Positions 49,005 to 61,331 of a stretch of DNA of 64,000 nt are shown here, in pieces. The notes beneath the pieces are model-generated. The model did no database searches, had not been told where the DNA came from, and saw nothing but the letters and a program-made list of their open reading frames with translations. The number at the start of each line of letters is the position of its first letter. Within the stretch, counting starts at the first letter, position 1. The stretch spans positions 434,001 to 498,000 of the forward strand of contig RCSZ01000012.1 of assembly GCA_014898425.1 (NCBI GenBank), given 5' to 3'. The DNA comes from Botryotinia globosa. Lineage: Eukaryota > Ascomycota > Leotiomycetes > Helotiales > Sclerotiniaceae. The translations under genes were made by a program, and so were the position numbers.

Positions 49005-50488
49005 TAATCATGTGACATGCCCAGGTTGTTATAATATATATACATAGACACGTTAGATATCAAAAGAACAAAGAGCTCCTTTCCCTTGTGCAGCAAGGCT
49101 GTGAGGAATGTGAGGAATGATAACTTCACGTAAATTCCTAGGATAATGATAATGATAATGATAATAACATGGACCATTTTTGGAAAGTACAACCCATAAC
49201 CTTACCTACCTTGGAGCTGAAAGATTGTTCTTATGTACCACCGAAGTTCTACCGAATATCATAATTTCAGACATTTGACTACCTACCTACCTACCTACCT
49301 ACCTACCTACCTAATTCAAAGTGAATCTGAACACACGAAATGTTCTCCAACGCCACCATATCGCACACGCATGACTCTATAGATCCTACAAGACCTCGTT
49401 CGTACTGAATTCGCGGCATTTGAGTACTTCCGCAAATATATCACAAAATTGAAGCGCTTCGGCGTCCTAATTCCAGCATAACGCGCGATCTCCCGTCCAG
49501 ATAGACCTTGTGTATGTGTTCGAAGGGCCGAAGTAACATTTTTGAGTGTGCAAGTTTCCCACTGGGTAGTTGGATAAACACGAAATAAACGCAAGCTACA
49601 ATCTGCCTTGTTCGCAGCCATCTGCATCCGTCGTCTTAAGCGCCAGCAATATGGGAAATCATGTTCGGATCCTTTGAAGAAAAGAAGGGAAAGTTCCAAC
49701 ACAGACCATCGGGTGTTCCCTGAGTCCCCTGCAAATCTTATTCCGCAATAGCCACATTACCATGCTGCCATGTGTTATCTGGAACATGCCTGGAACATCT
49801 CTGCATGTTGAATAGGTGGGGGTAAATTCTCCATATGATGATCAGAAGGTGTGAAAAGCTCTGAGGCACGATCTGTTGAGGCTTGTGAAAGGCACAGGAT
49901 TCATTCCTACTCCACACGCAAGGGCAGAGGTCCAAGATACCAAGATGTTATTATGCTTTTGAGCTTGAGCTTGAGCTTAAGCTTAAGATTGGTGCTGGTA
50001 AGCTTACCTCGAACTCAGTTGGAGCCCGTCTGGTACTATCATTGTAAAAGCATTCCCACTATTATCGATTAAGTGGAGCTATACAATTTCTGGGGTTCGT
50101 CGGCGTCGACTACCATGTTCTAGGAGTTTATTATCCAAGATTAATTTTGGAGGCTCAAGCAAAGATGGGCATCGGCAGGATTTTGATATGGGTCTCCCTG
50201 GTCTTGTACCGTCGACCAGGTTGAATCTTTTTGAAGGGAGACAACCACATTCAAAACGTTTATTAACCAACTCGCCTTTAGTGGAGATTGCTTTTCCAAT
50301 TCTCTATAGTTCTGGCCTTTCTTAGTTACCTTGCTCTATTCAAAGTTTGCGACCATTCCAACTACACTTCTTCAAATATGGTAAACTTTGGAACAACACT
50401 ACTTGAGATGGAACTGTCTCGAACTTCCTGCTGGCTCCAATCATCAAATTCTATTGACCACTTTCAACCAAGATCATATACACCAAAG
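49005..50488. other. Intergenic region upstream of the Zn2Cys6 regulator, no gene supported
   Basis: About 1.5 kb. Contains (ACCT)n at 49279-49313 and a GCTTGA/GCTTAA hexamer array at about 49960-49986. The frame at 49316-49702 was judged not to be a gene. Confidence 0.45.
49279..49313. repeat. (CTAC)n microsatellite
   Basis: About eight and a half CTAC units; the same tetranucleotide family as the GTAG repeats elsewhere in the window. Confidence 0.92.
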
Positions 50489-52563
50489 ATGTCGCTAAGC
50501 CCTCCTGGGAGTCCAAGTAGTGTGGAGTCTAGTGGTATTAGACTTTATCGCAGGACTACGGCTTGTACAACATGCCGTGATAGAAGAGTTGGTTTTTACT
50601 TTTCGATCCATACTTATGAAAAGTACTGATTTGATAACTCTAGGTAAAATGTAGCCGCGACAGGCCATCCTGCGCCCAATGTAAGAAGGGGGGGCGACTT
50701 TGTAAATACTTGAACAGCGAAATACCCCAATTTGAGTTCATTGAGGTGAATGTATCAAGGAGTTCTACTAGGAAGTCGCCATCGCCAATTATGTCAAGTC
50801 AAATCACCGAGAGGAAATCCGGTATCAAGTCAAAAGCAAATAGTCGGTCGGTGGTTAAAGCGTCCCAATCACCATCGTCTAGTTTCCTCCCAAAGACCCT
50901 CGCGAATGATATAGATCCTCAATTCCATCAGCCCATCCAAAATCTAGCGATAACCCTTGGTGCACTCGGCGAAGATTTCATTTCCTATTTCCGGACGAAA
51001 GTTCCAGCGCGAGAAGTTTGTGATCATTTCTTGAACAACTTCATTGGACTACAATCTGCAGTGCCCATATGCCATATTGATACTCTTATAGATGAGTACA
51101 GCAGCTTCTGGGCCAACCTGTCTCCTAAGACCTCGGTTGAATCTACCCTACTCATCTTAGCTGTTCTATATTGTGGGGCTGCTAATTCTACCATAAATAT
51201 TTCACAATCAACAACATTACACGATCTATACGAACAGCTATTAGATATAGTTAATCTTCCAACATATCATCACACACGTCGAGGATCATCTGCGATCCAG
51301 CTTCTGCAGGCTTACCTACTTGTAAACACATTTCGAGTTAGCACATCATTCTCACAGTTCCGGTATGGATTCCTATCCCACGCCATTAGACTCGCTCAAT
51401 CATTACAACTCCATTCCGACAAACCATATCAAAGTATTGGTGTCCAGGCTGAAGTTGAAAAGAGAATCTGGTGGCATTTGCTGTTTTTGGATCTGCAGTC
51501 GACTATCACGACCGGCACGCCTTCACTGATGACTAGAAGCGCATACACAAATGATGTTTCGTTACCCATGGTGTTGAATCATACCTCTAGCCAAGATTCA
51601 GCTTCACCAATGATGATCGCATTTTACGGCCAGTGCCAGTGGGTGCGTTGTATGCGCGGGTGGGTCATGAACATGCCAACACAGGAAGATGCTGTTCGTC
51701 TTGTTGAAAGCATCGAGAATCTTCTGAAATTGTTGCCGGAGGTAAAAGCAGAAAACTTAGGACCGCGCGCGTACCTGAAGTTATTGATTGATAGTGTATA
51801 TTGCCTTCTTGGCTTGAACTTCTGCCAAGCAGAACAATTGCAGGATATTGGGTGGCGCAATGATATTGTCCGGTTTGTTATCACCAAGAATGTCCTTCTT
51901 TCTCTTTATCACTAACACATTCAATCCAGGGCTGCAAGTTCATTCCTGCAAAATTATCTTTTCCTATCCGACACGACCTCCGCAACGCCATTGAAGTGTA
52001 TTCTTCCTGGTCTCATACAGCCTCACCACGCTGTTTTTATCCTCCTCATGCACCTTAGTCTATGCACTTCTCTGGATGCCAAGGCTCAATCGCTGAAAGT
52101 TCTTGTGGATAAAGTCTTCGATGCCGAACTATCTAACCCCAGACTTGATGCCAGTCGTGCTGCTTCCGGATCGCCTGAATTCGCTCATTCTAACCATGCG
52201 TCTCGTATCTCGCGCAAGTCATATGGTTACCCACGTCAAGATATCCTCATCCTACTCTATAGAAGAGTACAAGCCAGATTAAACCAGAATACACGGAAGC
52301 TCACAGCCATGTCTCGCTCCGCTTCTCCTAATATAGGGGTCTTACCACAACCTGAAGGCTTGGTCTCGCGAGACACGAAGAGCAATATTGTCTCCAGCGA
52401 TAATTTCGCAAGTGGACATGAGGGAACTAATTGGATGGACTTGACAACGGAGATGCACACAGAGGACCACATGATGGATAGAGGGTTAGATGACGTCTTT
52501 AGAGGTGGACGAGACGTATGGAATAAATGGGAAAGACTGATAGGTACGGTTTTCAAGTGCTGA
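50489..52563 (+). CDS. Zn2Cys6 fungal-specific transcription factor
   Basis: Nuclear regulator binding CGG-type half sites. Exons 50489-50587, 50644-51872 and 51930-52563 give 653 residues. The binuclear zinc cluster is split by intron 1: TACTTCRDRRVKCSRDRPSC then AQCKKGGRLC, with six cysteines spaced C-x2-C-x6-C-x5-C-x2-C-x6-C. A Ser/Lys-rich linker follows. The middle region (about 120-440) is fungal-specific-TF like, including RRGSSAIQLLQAYLL and VEKRIWWHLLFLDLQST. The start at 50489 lies just before the zinc cluster; an upstream in-frame ATG at 50288 would add an improbable hydrophobic leader. Lying between P450-1 and the MFS exporter, it could control a local cluster; its targets are unknown. 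Confidence 0.93.
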
Positions 52564-53367
52564 AAACTGGACTCTGAGTTATTCAGATACGGACGAGGAA
52601 TTTTTATAACAGGTTGGTGACTTAAGAAGTGTCTTAGTTTAATAGCAAAAACAGCATCTTCATAATTTGGCCACAAATACTTGCTCTTCTCAGATGCATC
52701 TGGACTGATTTCATGCATATTTTAACCTAACTTTATCCTTGAACTCTATTATAAGTATAATATTCTTAATCACTTACTACCTTCAAGTGAATAAGTGATA
52801 TCACAACTGTAAAATAAGTTTGAAACATGATTTTGTAAGATGAAATTATGTTATTGTACAGAAGTTAAATGATTTACCTTCTTAAAGTGTTTTATAATCA
52901 AGTGGAATGGCATGGAAGTATATAATACGTTACAATTATATTCACTCATCAGTCTGATCGATGTTATTTCCTTTCTTTCTCTGACATGATTTTACAAGTC
53001 ATGATTCAAATGAGCCTTATTCATGAGCCCGATGTAAATATACCTACCTAGGCCCGGAGTACCTAGATATGGATCTTCTCTCAAAGAAGAAAAACAAACC
53101 AAGCGGATCAGTCCAATTCGGTCAGCATGTAAGGTCTTACTATTCTACTTCAACATTTACTTTAACAATCATATTTTCGTTTAATTTCTCACCAGAACAC
53201 CAAAGTCTTCCACTCTTACTGTTATAATAAATTAGTTTATTTTCTATGATCTAATCGTACCCTCCAAGATATTATAATTCAATTTAGACTCGAAGCATAT
53301 GTACATAGATGGTATTCAAATTACCGCATCGACCTTAAACAAACGCACAATCGCAGAGTCAAAATAT
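52564..53367. other. Convergent intergenic region, no gene supported
   Basis: 3' regions of the regulator and the MFS exporter. AT-rich in part, with no reading frame of note. Confidence 0.55.
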
Positions 53368-56058
53368 TCAGACTTGGTCAGTGGACTCCTGAGCTTTAAC
53401 ACTCTTCCATTCCAGAAATAGAGAAGAAATAAACGCCAATCCAGTAACAGAAATCGCTGCGATAAAAACTTTCTGCAAAGCACCATTGTATACTTCCAAT
53501 AGAGCAGGCAATTGATCCGCATCAACTACAGATCTGAAGCCCGTGGCACCAGCATCCAAAACTGCCTGGATGTTGATTCCTGGTAGTTCTCCACTGTCAT
53601 ATGAAGCTTTCAATTGGTTCTGAAGAATTGTGTTTCCAACAGAAACAAAAACTGCGCCCCCAAAAGACTGTGATGCAACCACCGCAGCGGTGCCAATGGG
53701 GATTTTATCCAATGGCAAGACGGTTTGGACAGCGGTAAATCCTTGTTGAATTGCAATTCCGAACCCCGTCGCACTGAGGATTTCGTAGCCGATCCACTCA
53801 GCCGATGTGGTATCAGTTCTGAATGTGCTGATGAATCCACAGCCTATCGTAGCAATTGCTGTACCGATGATAGCGGGTGGTGTGAAGTATCCGGTCTTGG
53901 AGACGAGAACACCGGCCAGGAGTGAGAAGAAAGCGTTGCAGAGGATATATGGTATCATGTCAACACCAGATGCAATTGCAGATGTATTTTTGATCGCTTG
54001 AAACCACTGGGGTAGATAATAGCCGTGAATAATCAAGGCTGAATAGAGGAAGAACGAGAAAAGGCAGCTTGCTAATACGGTTCGTTGCTGGAGGATTTCA
54101 AGTGGAACCAAAGCTTTGTCGCCTCTGTACCAGAACCACAGTCCTAATAAAATCATGGTTACTCCGAAGCCGGCGAGAAGGCCAATTACCATGGGGCTGG
54201 ACCAAGAATTGCCCTAATGAATAGTCAATACCCAGTAGTTGTAGACCGCCAAACCACAAGAATAGAACTTACCTCTTCAGTATGTTGGAAAGCTATGAAA
54301 AGCATGACGCATGCACCGAGCAAAAGAATATTTCCGAGGATATCAAGATCCAGGACTCGTGAGCCGAACGATTGTTTGGTATCCGTGTTATTCTTAGGGT
54401 TGAAGAATAAGATCATGGCCAAGATTGTAACACCACCGACTGGAAGGTTGAAATAGAAACACCATCTCCATGATACTTTGTCCGTGAATACTCCTCCCAT
54501 TAATGGTCCTACTGTAGCTCCCAATCCGAACCTACAACCAAATTAGTCTATGGATGAGTAGCCAAGTTGCAGTACTCACATCAAACCCACAGCCGCGGTG
54601 AAGACGGGACGTCTTTGTATTGGAACACTATGAGAGATCACAACAAAAGACCCAGTCAAAATACCCGCACTCCCAACTCCAGCGATTGCACGCCCTATAA
54701 TCAATGTGAGAGAATTCGGAGCTACACCACAAATCAATGATCCTATCTCGAATAGCGCATTTGCGCCTAGATATGACCATTTGATACTGAAATTAGTAAA
54801 GATCCTTCCGTACATCGGTTGGAACGCGCATGCCGTAAGGAGGTATGCACTTCCGTACCACCCAACGTCTGCGTATGAATGAAATTCTCCACTAATATAG
54901 GGAATCGCCTAGGAGTAATGTTAGTAACGCGTGCAACGGAGGAAATGGGAATCACAGGCATACAGTTGTAATAATCGTTCTATCCAAAGAAATCAAAAGC
55001 ACCGACAGGCAAAGTCCGATTGTGAGAATCGTTAGAGCAAGAGTTCCGGGATACTCAATTTCCGCGTCCGATTCCTGTGGCTCTGGTGACGCAACAACCT
55101 CCTCAATTTTTTCGTTTTTTGAGCGAGCCCCAAAAGCATCCAGATTACTGGTGGAGGCCAGCGATATTGCGTTCACCTCTTTGGTTTCCCAATCTACCAT
55201 CTCATCTATGTTCTTCATAAATTGATCACTCCATAATCCGGGTTTTCCAGGGTGTCTTTGCTCTTCCACAGGAGTTGATAATCGATGTGGTCGCTCATAG
55301 GTCCTGCTTCTTCTCTTGGCGCTACACACGGATTCACCAAGCGTGCTTTGAGATGCGAGATGTCGAAGCGATGGAGCTGCAGATGCTATGATATCTGTGA
55401 ACAGTTCATTGAGGGCAGCATTATTTCGGGGTGCTTTGTTCGTATCATTGTCCGAAGATTTTCGTGTCCCACGAGACATGCTGGGTCGTAATATCCGTGT
55501 ACTTTCCTCCTCGAGTGATGATTTTTCCAACTGCGCGACGGAATCAAATCCTGCATAATCAGAGCCTGCTTTCGTACTCTCCATGGTAGAGGGACGCGGA
55601 TCTGAGCTCACATTGCGCGACTTTTCGTTGGGTTTATTCAATGAATCGTGGGAGACCCTTGGCTTCTGGTCTTCTGGCTCCGACTGTTGAGGATTTCGTT
55701 GAGAATTCAACTCCTCTGTCGGTATCTCCTTCTTGCGACCCAACTGTGATTCTGCTTTCCCAAACGTCTTTTCTGCGAGCTGAGGTTTAGTGCCATCTTT
55801 GATATCTTCCACATTATCTTTAGAGCCTTCTTGTCTACCAGATTCTTTGTTTACTGCTTGTTGATTGCTATCAGTATCTGAATGATGAGAGAGTCCATTG
55901 GCCTCATTTAAAGCCGATTGGTTTTCTCTGTAATCCTGAGTAGTTTCAGATGACGGTTGTACATGGAAAATTTGACGCGAAAGGTCAAGTTCTTCCACTA
56001 AATCTGTATTTGGTGCTGCATGTTCGATTGAAGAGCTCGCTTCACCGTCCGAACCCAT
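53368..56058 (-). CDS. Major facilitator superfamily exporter, 14-TM drug/metabolite efflux type
   Basis: Plasma-membrane proton antiporter of the DHA2-like group that exports drugs, toxins or self-made metabolites. Exons 56058-54964, 54908-54580, 54531-54273 and 54213-53368 give 842 residues. The first span starts only near residue 343 (ALTILTIGLCLSVLLISLDRTIITT, which carries the family's LDRTIITTAIPYI motif). Then WYGSAYLLTACAFQPMYGRI, GRAIAGVGSAG and the motif-C-like LGATVGPLMGGVFTDKVSWRWCF. The final exon carries the C-terminal spans and FGGAVFVSVGNTILQNQL. The 340-residue N-terminal cytosolic extension is unusually long, acidic and Ser/Glu-rich, with many possible phosphorylation sites; most relatives have 40-80 residues there. 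The extension is continuous with exon 1, so it is not a model artefact of joining. Confidence 0.93.
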
Positions 56059-56604
56059 ATTTGCATCACCAGGGGATGCCTTCGTGGTATTTTTTGATAT
56101 TAATGTCGATGTAAAGTTGTTTCAACTCCTTTGTTCACTGCAATCCAAATTACGATGTGAGTGAGATATTGGGTATAGTTGATTACGTAGGTAAACCATT
56201 AGTAGCGGATACGGGATTGCCGATTATCAATATATACTATTGTAGATATGCGGGCTATGAACTAGTACAGATATCCGGCACCATTGGGGAGCAGAACTGG
56301 GTTTCTCGATGTAGATCTTTACCGGAGAAATTGGTCAGTAACATCTCAGCTAACCAAACATTTTAGGTTATTTGAATCACGACCCGAATTTTCGATGGGC
56401 CGACGCTGTGACAAAAGCTTCTTTTGTACGTATGGACTGATCTCCAACAGACAAAACTTCATTCAACGTGTGAAGATGAAGTCATTTCAACACCATGTGA
56501 CAAATGCGCTGCAATTGTTGTCTATGTACGCGGCAGATTAAAAATTATAATATGTACAGACAGCAATCAAAACCTTATATCCAGAACACATGAGCGCTGA
56601 TAGC
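56059..56604. other. Intergenic region upstream of the MFS exporter
   Basis: Promoter of the MFS gene and 3' region of the thioesterase-like gene. Plus-strand frames at 56157-56541 are short and have no features. Confidence 0.5.
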
Positions 56605-57736
56605 TCATAAGATTTGGTTCCTCTTCAGCCCCGCCAATTGAGCAAGAGTAGACAGAACACCAACTAAGCCAGTACCATCAGTATGTCTTCCTAATGCCTC
56701 AGATTCACCAGTGAATGATGCCTCCAGCTCTTGCTGGCTCTCTACAGACAAAGTGCCTGCGATTTTCTTTCCCCTTAATCGTTCTTCCTCGATCTTAGCA
56801 TGTGTCCATTTTTCAAAGTTGCCTGATTTGATTTCTTCATTCAATTGTGCATCCATTTCATTTTTCTGAAGATCATCCGGAAGCAGTCCGGAAGCTCTCA
56901 TCATAAATTCAGGACTGATTGTTTTGCGACCTTGCTTGAAAACACATTTGCCAAGCGAGGATGCCACAACACCAGCTCTTGGATCCAATTCCTTGGGTTT
57001 TTCATCTTCTTCATCCGATTTCTGCTGTGGGTAGAGGGTGTATGACTTTGGTTTTGAAGAATCCTTTCGAACAAAATGTGTGACGGTCCATATCCATTTT
57101 TCATCCCACGAAAGAATTCTTGTCCACATCTCGTATGATTCATAAGGCTTGAGTTCCTTCTTGAAATTGCAATTTACTGCTCCCAAAGCAATGCCGAAAA
57201 CAGGTCCCTTCGATCCTGTGACTGCCTCGGTTCCACCTCTCATCTGTTCGATGGCCTCGGAGAATAGCGTACAAAACAAGTGTGTTCGAGCTACGTCAGC
57301 ATCTGAAAAGTAGGAACTGTTGCTTTCTAAGGGGAGTCAGTAACTATACACCTGGAAATAGCATTTACAACTTACTGTGGAGGTTCAAGTCAATCTCCAT
57401 CAACGGGGCATGAGACTCGGTGATCAAGGGCTGGAAAAGTTGATGTGGTCCACATTTAACTTTGGGCCGTTGTGAGCGAAGACAGAATCGAAAGGCGTTG
57501 ACGATACGTAGATGCCAAATTAATGGCAGAGTCTTGAAATTCCCAATCGCTAGTAAAAGTACAGCGAGCTTCCATACTGTCAGCGATGTATAAACATATC
57601 CTAAACATCTCAGAAGAATGTGTAAAGAGTACGTGATGATGGCCCAGACAAAAGTTTTGCTGCTTGGGAGAAAGGGTTGAATTGTAAGCCCGTTATTCAG
57701 GTGCGCGGCTGTACCATTGACAGTAAAGTTGTTCAT
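56605..57736 (-). CDS. Membrane-anchored hotdog-fold thioesterase-like protein
   Basis: Exons 57736-57376 and 57326-56605 join in frame to 360 residues. The N-terminal 90 residues hold one or two membrane segments (TFVWAIITYSLHILLRCLGY, then VWKLAVLLLAIGNFKTLPLI). The motif DLNLHKSNSSYFSDADVART crosses the splice site and is the 4HBT_2/THEM6-like hotdog signature (D-x-N-x-H..N-x-S-YF). A beta sheet region (GPVFGIALGAVNCNFKKEL, YESYEMWTRILSWDEKWIW) and a charged helical tail follow. The expected activity is acyl-CoA or acyl-thioester hydrolysis, which is inference. The motif has KSNSS where many relatives have MNNS. It sits in tandem behind the MFS gene and next to the elongase, so an acyl-CoA role is plausible. 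Confidence 0.8.
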
Positions 57737-58949
57737 TTTGAAGTCTGATAGTGAAAGAGTTGCTGAAGACGAAGATTTCTGCGATGCAGAATATTATTCT
57801 TGAATATTTGACATGTGTAAAGAAAATGAGATCATAGAAAAGAGAAAGAAGAAATCATTTCTGTTTTCTGTTACTGAAATGCTTGATTTCACCGCCAGCA
57901 CTGCAAATGGCAAGAGCTAGCCTAAACTTCTAATAATACATGTCGTAGATGGCGCTCAGATAGACTCAATATTCGTGTGAGTTTATGATCTTTAGAGTTC
58001 ACCAAAATTTCGTGGAAATTGAGCACGATGGCCTTCCATGCAGAGATCTTCTTCGTAATTTCTATTACCAAAATCAAAGATCTACCTCGCCAGATTGATC
58101 GTCACACACGCTAGTTAAATGAAGACGGCTGGGTGAGGATACCGCATTCCAGTTTCCTGCGGCTCTTGCATTAGTTTAAAATTCAATGCACTAGTGCTGA
58201 TCTCTTTCGTTTCCCACTCGGGATCCGGCGTGAAACCACTATGTGTTAATAGTATAAAGATCTACACAGAAAACCTGGACGCGGCCGAAAAAGTTAATCT
58301 ATCAAAGGTCCGAATCGATTACTGGCTCGAGAGCGGGTATAAGAAAGACTAAACAGACTACGGTGTAACCGACATTAGGCCGGCCATACCTCTATGGGAA
58401 ACAAAAGACATAATATTTGATTCATATACCCTTTCTGGGCTAGGGTGTCCCTCTGAGATCTACCCGTATGATTGCTTTGATTTAGGGCTGACAAGATTGC
58501 GATAGCTGGCAGTTCGTTAGAGTCAGTGCAAATGAATGTTGCCAAGACCTGTATCAACCGCTCGAGCATATGGATCTGTTCCCGGAACGACGTAGAGGGT
58601 GTTAGAGCTAGCCCAAGAACTAGTTATTGTCAACTCAAGAATGATATTACCGCATCATCTAATCGGATTACACAGAAGATTTTATTTTACATGTGAACAT
58701 GGTGCAAATTTCCAGAGATTAAAATTGTTTTCTATTCTTACATTCGAAGCTCTCACAGGGAGAATAAATATACATTATGCTACCAAATAAAACTTATCAA
58801 ATACAAACTTCACCATCCACTGCCCATTAGAACTGCTTCTCGAATCTATTCCCTCAACACCTCCTGAAACATGCCTTCTACAAAGATCCCCCAAAGTCCA
58901 AAACGGAAAGCTCCCCAGTCGATGGCTTTGTGGCTTAAAACTTCAGTGT
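57737..58949. other. Intergenic region, no gene supported
   Basis: About 1.2 kb: promoter of the thioesterase-like gene and 3' region of the elongase. Frames at 58375-58790 have no features. Confidence 0.5.
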
Positions 58950-60019
58950 TTATGACTTTACTACAATTTTAATATCCTGTGTCTTGATGACGTGGGTCTT
59001 GGTGACGGTTCTCTTCGCTGTAGTCTTCTTGTATGTAGCAAAGTAGAAAGAGATGAAAAGAAAGAGGTAGGAGCTCAAAATGGTGCATCCAGCGAAAGCA
59101 GCGAATGGCTCACCACCACATTTTCCGACGTGGGGGAGATTTTGGTAATAGGTGCTAGCGTAGTAGTTATATGTGGCGAACTGGAGAAAGATCAGTACGA
59201 ATTCTGTTTCCCGATTCTGAGACTTACGTAAACTGCGAAAAGATCAATGACAAATTGGGTGATTTGCATGCGGGTGATCCATTCCTTCCAGGTGATACGG
59301 ATTCCACGTGCACTCTGGAAGTAGTACCAATACATCACAACGTGAACAGAGAGATTCAAAGTGATTGGGACCCAGGATACTGGAGTGTGTCCGACAAGTT
59401 GAGTATAGCACAAGAGAGCTGTTGCTGGGTGGTGATAGCAGTGAAGGAAAGCTAGTATAACAATAAGCACTGCATAAGTTTAGGTTCGGTTATGCTTACT
59501 CAAAGGCTTCTTCTTGAGGAACAAGAAAACGGTATCAAGCAACTCCACATACTTGGTGATGTAGTTCAGCTGTTTGTCTTCATTAGTATGATCTTTTCTC
59601 AGGTCGTAGGAACATGAACATACGTAGTAGAGAGTAACCAATGGCTTGGTCCATCCAGTTCCACCGCAGATACCATCATACAAGCCATTTTTCCACAGAC
59701 TTGGAATGAGCTGCTGCGCAAACAGAACCAGCAATGAACCGCTTACGACAGTCAACATCAAGTTGTGTGCCATGAATAGACCATTTAGTTTATATGCCGG
59801 ACGGTTCTTCATCCATGCTTGACCACCGAAGATGATCACGTAGTAAAGAGCTATTGTAACAAGAGTTCCTTTCAACGTAGCCATTGGCGTCTTTCCTGGA
59901 ATGAACTCAAAGTCTTCAGCAGGATATCCTGCGATCGACGTCCAGAGCTTATCGAAGGCTTCCCATGGGGAGAACTGGATGGCTCCATTCAGCGGCAAAA
60001 GAAGTGTACTGCTTGACAT
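58950..60019 (-). CDS. ELO-family fatty acid elongase (3-ketoacyl-CoA synthase)
   Basis: ER membrane condensing enzyme adding two carbons to long or very-long acyl-CoA. Exons 60019-59624, 59569-59500, 59451-59228 and 59180-58950 give 306 residues, close to ELO2/ELO3 size. Marks are [22 protein letters not shown] (the KxxExxDT motif), [16 protein letters not shown] (the histidine box, formed correctly only if intron 2 ends at the second possible acceptor, TACTAG), then [21 protein letters not shown]. The tail is [20 protein letters not shown]. The histidine-box proline (HHP) is less usual than HHG/HHA. The start at 60019 precedes [12 protein letters not shown]; a longer in-frame start at 60097 is possible. 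Divergent to P450-2. Confidence 0.94.
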
Positions 60020-61331
60020 ATTGGCTGATGCTGTCGCAACTCGTGAGAAAAGAATGTGGAGATAAGAATGAGATTCAAGATGGAATTCTGATGTCAAAAA
60101 GAATTTTGTTATTTTAAGGGTTAATGATTATATCTTAAAGAATTTTGCTTCTTTCAAAAGATAGGGAGGATAGTGCTAATCCCAGTTGAAATGCCGTTTC
60201 TCATACATCCAAAACCTTGAAAACTTCTACGGACTAGTGATGACGATCACAATCAAGGCTAGAATTTGTAGTACGGACGATCTGAGCCAAAATCTCGAGC
60301 TGAGTGATTGAGAGTTTGAAAACTACTTTCAATTCTATAGGTATGCAAAGTCTACTTCCTGGCCAACTTTCGCCATGAAGTGGAGCTTTGTCACTATGAT
60401 GAATGACCGCTATCAGGGGCGACGGCAAGTGTAACGACAGATTTGGGGAAACAAGTTGAGCTTCCGGACGTTCCAAGCGTCGAATTATTGCTACCACTTG
60501 GGCGTGCATAGAAGTGATCGAATGGATGAATTTCTCCGAAGTACACGGACTAGCTCCGCATTAGTTAGCAGGGAGGATCCACAAATGATGTGTCGTAGGT
60601 AGGGGGTTCTGTTGGGGACGTCTAAGTAAAGATAAGCTTTTTGCGGGTACCTTTCGCCTATCTTGAATCTTGATGATCGCGCAATTACTCGTTTCGGCTG
60701 TCTGCTTCCCGCTCACGTTGAAATCCCTACTAGTGCTTGTAAATCAGTAACCAACAACAGTGGGATGATACTAATCCAATTCTCATAAGCGGGACGGCTG
60801 TTTCACGTTATTCTTTTCTCGAAGATTTAAAGTTTCCTTTTTGAGTCAATTAGAACCATTTCGATAACCTCATATTAATAGAATGCTTCTTGCACATCTC
60901 CACAGAGAAGTCTCTGACCCACACCATGCGAGATTCGATCACGCCGAAGAATTAGTTAAGACAGCAATTTTGGCGTGTCAAGCGAGGATGTGTACATGTC
61001 GTGCTGGCATTGTTCGACATGTTAGCCAGATGTATTGTTTACCGTCTATTGAAAGTTATTAGTAGTTGATACATTCTTGGGAATGCACTTCTGCAATATT
61101 TGTGGAGAATTTTAGATAGATTCGATCGTAAAGGTGTGATGACGATCAATGAGATCAACATTTTCGAGCATTCTGGCTAAGGTACACCAAGTGTTGTTAA
61201 GATTACGATCCACAAGTATGGACGGTGAATAATTTCATTAGCATTTCAAATTCATTCATCAGTGACATAATTCCGGTCTTTGTCTTGTCGTTTCCTTCTC
61301 AACTCAATAACACTTTGCTTTGAGCAACGAC
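60020..61331. promoter_or_regulatory. Bidirectional promoter region between elongase and P450-2
   Basis: 1.3 kb separating two divergent lipid-type genes, with no supported gene inside. No specific factor site is claimed. Confidence 0.5.

Noticed and set aside
49316..49702. 128-codon minus-strand frame near the (CTAC)n repeat
   Set aside because: Basic composition without any recognisable motif; no relation to neighbours.
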